A DNA stretch of 64,000 nt from assembly GCA_002440945.1 (NCBI GenBank), contig DJWG01000081.1:13640-77639 (forward strand). Direction: 5' to 3'. Below, in pieces: positions 16,649 to 23,317 of this stretch. Both the position numbers and the translations under genes were made by a program. Origin of the DNA: Rhodobacteraceae bacterium UBA6236 (lineage in GTDB: Bacteria; Pseudomonadota; Alphaproteobacteria; Rhodobacterales; Rhodobacteraceae). Numbering within the stretch: position 1 is the first letter of the stretch; every line of letters begins with the position of its first letter. The notes below the pieces were generated by a model that saw nothing but the letters and a program-made list of their open reading frames with translations, made no database searches and was not told the origin of the DNA.

Positions 16649-17944
16649 TCATATCTTGTCCCAGGAGGCAACGACGCTCGCCTTGAACTCCTCATAGGCG
16701 CGATCAAAGCTTGCCCGGGCGCGCCGCCAGGTTTCGCGGGTCATCTCGCGGTAGTCGATTTCATAGACCGAAGACAGGAAGCGGCCGGACTGTTCGACCG
16801 CACGCGTCATCTCGATCGGGTGTTCGGTGACATGTGGACCGAAAACCTTGCGGAAGGCTTCATACATGGCGCGGTGCAACTCGTTGCCGGGTTCATAGCG
16901 CGTCATCAGGAAGCGGATGTCGGCAAAGGCCTTCGGCAGGGCGATCTTCCCGGCGGGGAAGGTGGTGTCGAAGCCGCGCGACAGATCCTCCAGCGCCTCG
17001 GCAAGCTGGCCGATGAAGCTGGTGGTCGAGTCGTATTCCCAGTAGCCGGGGCCGGAGGGGATATAAAGCATGTCGGCCGCGAAGACCGCGTTCATCGACT
17101 GATACCCGATGGCGGGAGGGCAGTCGAAGATGATCAGGTCGTAGTCGTCATCCGCCAGCCCGTCGAGGTAGCGCGACACAGCGGCGAAGAAGGACCATTC
17201 GGGGTTCAGATGCCGGTACTGGGCCGAGGCGAATTCGACGAAGGCCGCGTTGGCGCACGACGGGATGATGTCGATGGTCGACCAGTTGGTGCGCTTGATG
17301 AAGTCGCCGTGGCGCAACCCGTCCAGACCCATGTCGCGGATCGAGGACGGGATCCGCCGCTGGGGCAGGGCGGTCCCCGATTCGGCCCCGGTCGAGGCTG
17401 CGTTCATCCGGTCGGTTTCGCGGATCAGGTCGCGGGCCATGATGCCCCAGACGGTGTATTCTTCGGCCACGTCATTCAGCCCCATCGAGTGGCTGAGGGT
17501 CGCCTGCGGGTCGAAGTCCACGACCAGCACCCGGTAGCCGTCCAGCGCCGCGGCATGGGCCAGATGCAGCGCGACGGTCGACTTGCCGGCCCCCCCCTTG
17601 AAGTTCGCGACCGCCACCCGAAAGGCGCGCCTGCCCGCCGGCCGGGTCGGCATCAGCGACTTGCGGTTGACCTTCATGCGACGGCGCAGCTCGTTGATCT
17701 CTTCAAGCGAGAACCAGCGCTGGCGACCATCGGGTTCGACTTCCCCGCCGGGAAGGTCGGGTTCGGTCATCAACCGGCCACGGAAGGTGGACTGGTTGAT
17801 GCCCAGGATCAGCTCGGACACCTCCCATGACGAAAAACGGCGGAGCGTCTTGCTGTTTTCGGGGCTGAAGGTCTGCTGGCGGATCCAGCTTTGCATCTTC
17901 AGAGACTGCGCCTGGAGCTTCGCCAGGTCTTCATGGGTGTACAT
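16649..17944 (-). CDS. parA: ParA-family partition ATPase with N-terminal HTH
   Basis: A 431-residue ParA/RepA-type Walker ATPase. The N-terminal 100 residues carry a MerR-like/HTH segment (SSWEVSELILGINQSTFRGRL) for operator binding. The deviant Walker A FKGGAGKSTVALH follows at about residue 120, then VVDFDPQATLS and the Walker B IIFDCPPAIGY. The ATG at 17944 (MYTHEDL) is preferred over an ATG at 17995 because the family normally starts with this M-x-T-H-E-D-L sequence; neither has a strong Shine-Dalgarno. It is transcribed towards parB and divergently from repA. Copies 3 and 4 of the palindrome lie in its coding region. It probably autorepresses the operon and drives segregation. Confidence 0.9.
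   Translation of the reverse strand: MYTHEDLAKLQAQSLKMQSWIRQQTFSPENSKTLRRFSSWEVSELILGINQSTFRGRLMTEPDLPGGEVEPDGRQRWFSLEEINELRRRMKVNRKSLMPTRPAGRRAFRVAVANFKGGAGKSTVALHLAHAAALDGYRVLVVDFDPQATLSHSMGLNDVAEEYTVWGIMARDLIRETDRMNAASTGAESGTALPQRRIPSSIRDMGLDGLRHGDFIKRTNWSTIDIIPSCANAAFVEFASAQYRHLNPEWSFFAAVSRYLDGLADDDYDLIIFDCPPAIGYQSMNAVFAADMLYIPSGPGYWEYDSTTSFIGQLAEALEDLSRGFDTTFPAGKIALPKAFADIRFLMTRYEPGNELHRAMYEAFRKVFGPHVTEHPIEMTRAVEQSGRFLSSVYEIDYREMTRETWRRARASFDRAYEEFKASVVASWDKI
16947..16962. repeat. Partition palindrome copy 3 (inside parA)
   Basis: CTTCCCGGCGGGGAAG, read as TFPAGKI in ParA, a local sequence identical to the one made by copy 2 in ParB. Confidence 0.65.
17740..17755. repeat. Partition palindrome copy 4 (inside parA)
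   Basis: CTTCCCCGCCGGGAAG, near the 5' end of parA, encoding LPGGE. Confidence 0.65.
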
Positions 17945-18029
17945 CTGCCTGCCAAACGTTAATTCCTGCCTTTCCGCCAAATACGCTGAATTCATCGCAA
18001 TTGCAAAACTGAAGTTGCTCTGGCACGAT

Positions 18030-18045
18030 CTTCCCTGCGGGGAAG
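18030..18045. repeat. Partition palindrome copy 5 (upstream of parA)
   Basis: CTTCCCTGCGGGGAAG, identical to copy 2, located 86 bp upstream of the parA start. It could serve as operator as well as partition site. Confidence 0.65.
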
Positions 18046-18150
18046 GTCCGAAAGCCCACAAGGCTGGAGAAATCCTGGGGGAATCGTCGACCCGGGCGCC
18101 GAATCGGGGCTTGGCGGATCGCTTGGAAAACAGGCTCTGTTCCGGCCCGA

Positions 18151-18217
18151 AATGGGGGACATCCCTGGATCGGCCGCGAAAGATTGGGGGACATTTCCCG
18201 CCCAATAGGGGACAACC
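18151..18217. repeat. Iteron-like direct repeats
   Basis: Three same-orientation copies: AATGGGGGACA (18151), ATTGGGGGACA (18183) and AATAGGGGACA (18204), spaced 32 and 21 bp apart. Similar short repeats bind replication initiators in many plasmids; here the role is inferred from position. Confidence 0.45.
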
Positions 18218-18296
18218 AGCCCGTCCCCCTTCACCAGAGTCACCTGTTTTCTTTTGATGTCGGTTCGGGTCGATCCGGGGCCGGGCCGCTCGGCGC

Positions 18297-18325
18297 TTGA
18301 CAGAATCGTGAAACCGGACGCAAAT
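18297..18325 (+). promoter_or_regulatory. Candidate repA promoter
   Basis: TTGACA at 18297-18302 and GCAAAT at 18320-18325 with a 17-bp spacer give a sigma-70-like promoter with a strong -35 and weak -10, 118 bp before the repA ATG. Confidence 0.4.
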
Positions 18326-18443
18326 CGGGAAAGACAGGCGAAGAACGTTGTGATAGCGATTTCTTCGTAATCTCCGGGCACCAAGATCCGGGACCATTGA
18401 GACGAAGCAGAGCCCCGGCAGCGGGGCGGGACAGGAGACCCCG

Positions 18444-19127
18444 ATGCAGCTTGTCCGGGCCGTGGGACGCGAGGCGGCCGCGCGGAAATATGACATCCTT
18501 TCGGCGCTGATGGTTCATGCGCTGGCAGAGGACAAGCATGTGCAGCGGCTGGTCCTGCGGATGATGACGCTGGTCACGACGCGCTACAACTGGCAGCAGG
18601 ATGAACTGTCGATCGGCCAGGAAGAGATCGCGCGGCTCTGGTCGGTGGATGAACGGACCGTGAAGCGCGAGATGGCGAAGCTGCGCGCCCTTGGCTGGTT
18701 CGTGGTCAAGCGGCAGGGCGCGCGGGGGCGGGTCAGCGTCTATGGCATCGACCTTGCCCGGGTGATGGAGGACACGCGCCCGGCCTGGCCGCGGATCGGC
18801 GCGGATTTCGTGGCGCGGGTCAGCCCCGCCTCGGCGGCCGAGGCTGTGGCGTCGAATGTGGTGCCTCTCAGGCCCGCGGTGCCGGCGCCCGAACCGGCAG
18901 GCAGCCTTTGGGGCGCGGTGCAGCAGCGGCTGCATCAGGAGGATCCGGCGACCTATGCCGCCTGGTTCCGGGCGCTGACCGAAGCCGGGGCAGGGGAGGG
19001 GTGCCTGACGCTTGCGGCGCCGACGCGGTTTCATGCCAGCTATGTCGAGACGCATCTGAAGCACCGGCTTGTGGCGGCGCTGCGCGAAACGGAACCGTCC
19101 TTCAGGGATGTCCGCGTGATTGCCTGA
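18444..19127 (+). CDS. repA: DnaA-like plasmid replication initiator
   Basis: A 227-residue initiator of the DnaA-like plasmid type described in Rhodobacterales. Residues about 45-105 form a winged-helix/HTH (IGQEEIARLWSVDERTVKREM, then LGWFVVKRQGARGRVSVYG). Residues about 150-227 resemble the N-terminal domain I of DnaA (LWGAVQQRLHQEDPATYAAW, then LTLAAPTRFHASYVETHL). No AAA+ domain is present, so it should recruit rather than replace DnaA/DnaB functions. AGGAG precedes the ATG. It is divergent from parAB, the usual arrangement of such replicons. There is no RepC, so this is not a repABC plasmid. Confidence 0.85.
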   Translation: MQLVRAVGREAAARKYDILSALMVHALAEDKHVQRLVLRMMTLVTTRYNWQQDELSIGQEEIARLWSVDERTVKREMAKLRALGWFVVKRQGARGRVSVYGIDLARVMEDTRPAWPRIGADFVARVSPASAAEAVASNVVPLRPAVPAPEPAGSLWGAVQQRLHQEDPATYAAWFRALTEAGAGEGCLTLAAPTRFHASYVETHLKHRLVAALRETEPSFRDVRVIA

Positions 19128-19166
19128 CGAAACAGGGTTGATCCCCGCGCGTCGGAAACCGGAAGG

Positions 19167-19790
19167 CTACAGCCCGAAATTGGCGCGGAAGCGGGCGATT
19201 TCGCGCGGGGCAGGGGGGTGGCCGGTGTAGATCTCGACATAGGCCGGGATGCGGGACAGCCGGGTTTCGATGGTTTCCACGACCTGCATCGAGATATAGC
19301 CGATCTGGGTCAGATAGACGGTGCGGGCGCGGACATCGGCATCGTCAGGCCCATGCCCCCAACGTTCAAGCATCGCGGAAAGCGCCGCCAGACGCCGGGA
19401 ATCGGCGTCCGTCACCTGCGCGAGGATCGCCGGGTCTTTCAGACCCCAGCCGCGAACGGCGAATTCCAGCCGGGAATCGAAAGTCTCGGCCTTCAGGAAG
19501 CAGCCGATGACGTTCAGCATAGCCTCGGTTTCGGTTTCGGCAAAGGCGGTCGTGGCGGTGATCAACGGCGCGGTGGTCCGTTCGGCCCAGATCTGCGCAA
19601 GCGATACCAGAAGTTCGTCGCGATCCTTGAAGAACCAGTAAAAGCTGGTGCGTGACAGCTTCAGTTGTTCGGCCAGGGGCAGGATCTTCACCGCATCGAC
19701 GCCTTCGCGGATCAGCGCCTGATAGGCGACCTCGATCCAGCCTTCGCGCGATCCGCGCCATCCAGTTGCGGTTTCGGGGATGTTTTTCAT
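19167..19790 (-). CDS. TetR/AcrR-family regulator (paralogue of the one at 63.2 kb)
   Basis: A 207-residue regulator with an N-terminal TetR HTH (about residues 20-65: VKILPLAEQLKLSRTSFYWF) and an all-helical ligand-binding domain. It is divergent from the flavin oxidoreductase gene at 19912 and probably controls it. The C-terminal half is very similar to the TetR protein at 63177-63833: both share RTVYLTQIGYIS, IYTG and PAPREIARF. The two therefore derive from a duplication and may sense related ligands (inference). Confidence 0.9.
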   Translation of the reverse strand: MKNIPETATGWRGSREGWIEVAYQALIREGVDAVKILPLAEQLKLSRTSFYWFFKDRDELLVSLAQIWAERTTAPLITATTAFAETETEAMLNVIGCFLKAETFDSRLEFAVRGWGLKDPAILAQVTDADSRRLAALSAMLERWGHGPDDADVRARTVYLTQIGYISMQVVETIETRLSRIPAYVEIYTGHPPAPREIARFRANFGL

Positions 19791-19911
19791 GCCTTGACCC
19801 TAGGGGGCAGGGCGGCTGGCTGCAAGAATATTCACAGATGAACGTCTACTTGACACAGGTGACTATTTTGCCTCACACTCCATCCGTCACCCCATCCATC
19901 AGAGGATTCCC
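19791..19911. promoter_or_regulatory. Divergent control region between tetR and the flavin oxidoreductase gene
   Basis: The 121-bp gap contains TTGACA at 19850-19855 directed towards the oxidoreductase gene and a partly symmetrical TGACACAGGTGAC segment overlapping it (19851-19863). This is a plausible place for TetR binding, but no perfect palindrome was found. Confidence 0.4.
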
Positions 19912-21954
19912 ATGTCGTCGCGCGATCCGCTTTTGCAGCCCTTCCAGCTGAAACACCTGACGCTTCGCAACCGGATCATGACCACCAGCCATGAACCGGC
20001 CTACCCGGAAGACGGGATGCCGAAGGACCGCTACCGGCTTTACCATCTGGAACGGGCGAAGGCCGGGGTCGCCTTGGCGATGACGGCGGGATCGGCTGCG
20101 GTGTCGAAGGACAGCCCGCCGGTCTTCAACAACGTGCTGGCCTACCGCGACGAGGTCGTGGGCTGGATGAAGCGTCTGGCCGATGACCTGCACGAGGCGG
20201 GGACGGCGGTGATGATCCAGCTTACCCATCTGGGTCGGCGCACGCGCTGGGACAAGGGCGATTGGCTGCCGGTCGTATCGTCAAGTTCGATCCGCGAACC
20301 GAGCCACCGCGCCTTCCCGAAGGTGATCGAGGACTGGGACATCGCCCGCATCATCGAGGATTACGCCGACGCCGCCGAACGGATGAAGGACGCCGGTCTG
20401 GACGGGGTCGAGTTCGAATGTTTCGGGCACCTGATGGACCAGTTCGTCAGCCCGCTGACCAACACGCTAGCCCATCCCTATGGCGGCAGCTTCGACAACC
20501 GCCTGCGCTTTGCGATGGACGTGCTGGAGGCCTGCCGCAAGCGCGTGGGCGAGAAGTTCCTTCTGGGCGTGCGCTACACCGCCGATGAAGTGGAAAAGGG
20601 CGGCATTTCCGAAGATGACGGCATCGCCATGGGCCATCGGTTCAAGGAATCGGGGCTGGTCGATTTCGTCAACATCGTGCGGGGCCGCATCCATACCGAT
20701 CCGGCGATGACTGACATGATCCCGGTGCAGGGCATGCGCAGCGCGCCGCATCTGGATTTCGCGGGCCGGGTCAGGGCCGAGGTGGGCCTGCCGACCTTCC
20801 ACGCCGCCCGGATCGCCGATGTGGCGACGGCGCGTCATGCCGTGGCGACCAACCAGCTTGACATGGTGGGGATGACGCGGGCGCATATGGCCGATCCGCA
20901 TATCGTCCAGAAGATCGTCGAAGGCCGCGAGGACGAGATCCGTCCCTGCGTGGGCGCGACCTATTGCCTTGACCGGATCTATCAGGGCGGCATGGCGCTT
21001 TGCATCCACAACCCCGCGACGGGGCGCGAAGCCGAAGGCATTCCGCATAAGGTGAGCCCGGCGGCGGAAAAGAAGAAGATCGTCGTGGTCGGTGCCGGAC
21101 CTGCGGGCCTGGAAGCCGCGCGGGTCGCGGGCGAACGCGGCCATGAGGTCATCGTGTTCGAGGCCGCCGACCAGCCCGGCGGGCAGGTGCGCCTGACCTC
21201 GCTTTCGAAGCGGCGGTCCGAGATGATCGGGATCATCGACTGGCGGATGGCGCAATGCGCGGCGCATGGGGTCGAATTCCGCTTCAATACCTTTGCCGAA
21301 GCCGCGGATGTGCTGGCCGAAAAGCCCGATGTGGTGATCATCGCGACCGGCGGCCTGCCGCAGAAGGACGTGCTGGAAACCGGCAACGACCTGACGGTCA
21401 CCGCATGGGACATCCTGTCGGGCGATGTGAAGCCGGGCGCGAATGTGCTGCTGTTCGACGACGCGGGCGACCATACCGCGCTGCAGGCGGCGCAGTTCCT
21501 GGCCGAAGCGGGATCGACGGTCGAGGTGATGACGCCAGACCGCAGCTTCGCCCCCGAGGTCATGGCGATGAACCTGGTGCCCTACATGCGCGCGTTGCAG
21601 GACAAGCCGGTGACCTTCACCGTGACCTACCGGCTGCTTGCGGCCGAACGCGACGGCAATCAGCTGAAGGCGGTGGTGGGGTCGGACTACATGACCGACC
21701 TGCGGCAGACCCGGCACTTTGACCAGATCATCGTCAACCACGGCACCCAGCCGCTGGTCGATATCTACTTCGATCTGAAGCCGCAGTCGGAAAACCTTGG
21801 TGCGGTAGACTACGAGGCCCTGATCGCGGGCCGTCCGCAAACGATGGAGGGCGGGCCGAAGGGCTTCCGTCTTTACCGGATCGGGGATGCGGTTTCGGCG
21901 CGCAACACCCACGCGGCGATCTATGACGCGCTGCGGCTGGTGAAGGAAATCTGA
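19912..21954 (+). CDS. FMN/FAD oxidoreductase related to N-methylproline demethylase (StcD/TMADH family)
   Basis: A 680-residue enzyme of the 2,4-dienoyl-CoA reductase/trimethylamine dehydrogenase family. Residues 1-370 form an Old-Yellow-type TIM barrel (LTLRNRIMTTSHEPAY; YGGSFDNRLRFAMDVLE). A Cys cluster follows at C346, C352 and C364 (C-x5-C-x11-C), with Ala in place of the second Cys of the classic four-Cys motif. The C-terminal half has a dinucleotide fold (VVVGAGPAGLEAARVAGERGHEV). The closest characterised relatives I recognise demethylate N-methylated proline or glycine derivatives, for example in stachydrine catabolism. The substrate here is inferred, not shown. It stands alone, divergent from its TetR regulator. 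The ATG at 19912 is the only sensible start. Confidence 0.8.
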   Translation: MSSRDPLLQPFQLKHLTLRNRIMTTSHEPAYPEDGMPKDRYRLYHLERAKAGVALAMTAGSAAVSKDSPPVFNNVLAYRDEVVGWMKRLADDLHEAGTAVMIQLTHLGRRTRWDKGDWLPVVSSSSIREPSHRAFPKVIEDWDIARIIEDYADAAERMKDAGLDGVEFECFGHLMDQFVSPLTNTLAHPYGGSFDNRLRFAMDVLEACRKRVGEKFLLGVRYTADEVEKGGISEDDGIAMGHRFKESGLVDFVNIVRGRIHTDPAMTDMIPVQGMRSAPHLDFAGRVRAEVGLPTFHAARIADVATARHAVATNQLDMVGMTRAHMADPHIVQKIVEGREDEIRPCVGATYCLDRIYQGGMALCIHNPATGREAEGIPHKVSPAAEKKKIVVVGAGPAGLEAARVAGERGHEVIVFEAADQPGGQVRLTSLSKRRSEMIGIIDWRMAQCAAHGVEFRFNTFAEAADVLAEKPDVVIIATGGLPQKDVLETGNDLTVTAWDILSGDVKPGANVLLFDDAGDHTALQAAQFLAEAGSTVEVMTPDRSFAPEVMAMNLVPYMRALQDKPVTFTVTYRLLAAERDGNQLKAVVGSDYMTDLRQTRHFDQIIVNHGTQPLVDIYFDLKPQSENLGAVDYEALIAGRPQTMEGGPKGFRLYRIGDAVSARNTHAAIYDALRLVKEI

Positions 21955-21962
21955 AAACGCAG

Positions 21963-21991
21963 GCCCCCCACCCGGATCGCGGGTGGGGGGC
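21963..21991. terminator. Hairpin between convergent oxidoreductase and ycaO genes
   Basis: GCCCCCCACCC pairs with GGGTGGGGGGC across a 7-nt loop just after the oxidoreductase stop. No T run follows; it probably blocks transcription in both directions. Confidence 0.6.
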
Positions 21992-22031
21992 TGTTGAGTT
22001 GGGGATGCGCGCCGCAAGCGTGGCGACAAGA

Positions 22032-23285
22032 TCAGACCAGCAGCGGCAAGGAATTGGGCCCAACCCGTCGGATCGGCGGCATGTCGCGTGCGTCCTGCGC
22101 CAGCAGGCGCGGGTGGCCGTGGCGGGGCTTGTAATGGCAAAGCCCCGGAACGAAGGCGCGGGCCACCGGAACACCGAAAACCTTGCGCGTGAGGTCGATG
22201 ATGAAGACCTTCAGCCCCAGCCGGTCAAGCGCCGCGAGGCAGGTTTCAAGCGGATCACCCGGGGGCGTCGCAGCAGCAGGCAATGCGGCCCCGCCCAAGG
22301 GTGGCATGGCGTCGGGGCCCTGGGCCAGCCACTCGGCCATGAGCGGGTCGTTCAAGGCATCGCGCCACGGGGGCAGGGCGGTTTCAACGCCCAGCATTTC
22401 GCGGACGGCGGCTAGGGCGGCCTCGGCTTGGGTCGTCCGCGCCGCAAAGCCAAGCGCAGGGGTCCGGCCCGACGGATCGTGGGACAGCGCCGCCACCACC
22501 GGGATGCCGATGTCGGTCGTGATGTCCAGAAGCGATGTCCGGCGGTCGCGGGCCAGAAGCCATTCCGCAAGGTCCGGGGGCAGGACCGAGAGCGGCAGGG
22601 TCGGGCGGCGGCGCCGACCGTGCCACCAGCGGCCGGTCGCGTCACGCTCGATCAGTTCCAGAAGTGCTGCGGCCTGCGCTGCCGGCTCGGTCGGCCCCGC
22701 TGCGCAGCCGTTGGAATCGGCGATGGCGACCGCAGTTGGGTCGCCGGGATCGCGGCGCCCGATCAGGACCGCATCCGCCGCGATGAAGTGCGTCTTGCCA
22801 GTCATCGCCTCGTGCGCGGCAATCCAGTCGGTAGGGTCGACTCCCTGCTGTGGGCGCCAGTCGTGACGGCCATAGCGAAGGTTCCAGGCGTCTCGCGCCG
22901 CAATCTGGCTGGCGGAGAATCCAAGGATCGATCCGGTTGGAACCGCCGCTGGCCCCAGATCGGTGGCGCGCAGGTGCAGGATCGGTTCATCGCCCCAGAC
23001 GCAGCAACTGGCAAGTTCGACCGCTTCGCCAAGGGCGGCAAGCTGGCTTTGCCGCGCATCCGGGGCCGAGCCCATTCCGACGCGGCCCGCTTCGGGGCAG
23101 GCGGCGGCTGGGTAGGGGGCGGCGGGGTAGGGGGGACGGCGCAATTGAGCGCCCGGGACAGCGATGCTGATTTGGGCAAAAGCGGAAATCTCAACCGTCT
23201 CGATGCGGAAAAGTTCCGCAAGGGCCCGCAAAGGATCGTGAACGGTGTGTTGGGTTTCGCGTCGATCTGGATTCTCGGGTATCAT
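22032..23285 (-). CDS. Orphan YcaO-domain protein
   Basis: A 417-residue YcaO-family protein. The ATP-binding signatures are present: SQLAALGEAVELAS and SNGCAAGPTEPAAQAAALLELIERDA, the usual S-x3-E and E-x-x-ERD region. YcaO enzymes use ATP to activate backbone amides, forming azolines, thioamides or amidines in peptides. No leader-peptide-binding partner, TfuA, or obvious precursor peptide is encoded beside it. The ATG at 23285 with GGAG 9 nt upstream is preferred over a GTG at 23300. Its start lies only 32 bp from that of the divergent cyclase gene, so their promoters must overlap coding sequence. The C-terminus (GPNSLPLLV) is proline-poor compared with azoline-forming members. Confidence 0.85.
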   Translation of the reverse strand: MIPENPDRRETQHTVHDPLRALAELFRIETVEISAFAQISIAVPGAQLRRPPYPAAPYPAAACPEAGRVGMGSAPDARQSQLAALGEAVELASCCVWGDEPILHLRATDLGPAAVPTGSILGFSASQIAARDAWNLRYGRHDWRPQQGVDPTDWIAAHEAMTGKTHFIAADAVLIGRRDPGDPTAVAIADSNGCAAGPTEPAAQAAALLELIERDATGRWWHGRRRRPTLPLSVLPPDLAEWLLARDRRTSLLDITTDIGIPVVAALSHDPSGRTPALGFAARTTQAEAALAAVREMLGVETALPPWRDALNDPLMAEWLAQGPDAMPPLGGAALPAAATPPGDPLETCLAALDRLGLKVFIIDLTRKVFGVPVARAFVPGLCHYKPRHGHPRLLAQDARDMPPIRRVGPNSLPLLV

Positions 23286-23317
23286 TGTCCACGACTCCAC
23301 AGGATGGTGGGCGACCT

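Larger units (their letters stand above)
17945..18443. other. Putative replication origin between parA and repA
   Basis: This 499-bp divergent intergenic region holds no convincing gene. It contains palindrome copy 5 and three short direct repeats of the form AAT/ATT-(G/A)GGGGACA at 18151-18164, 18183-18196 and 18204-18217, which could be iterons for the replicase. A short pyrimidine-rich tract (TTTTCTTTT, 18247-18255) follows. The position beside the DnaA-like replicase gene supports an origin assignment; no unwinding element was identified. Confidence 0.5.

Noticed and set aside
18297..18325. Strong sigma-70 promoter for repA
   Set aside because: Only the -35 is strong; the -10 is poor. 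It was kept as a low-confidence candidate only.
15514..19127. repABC-type plasmid module
   Set aside because: There is no RepC. The replicase is DnaA-like and divergent from parAB, so it belongs to a different replicon class.
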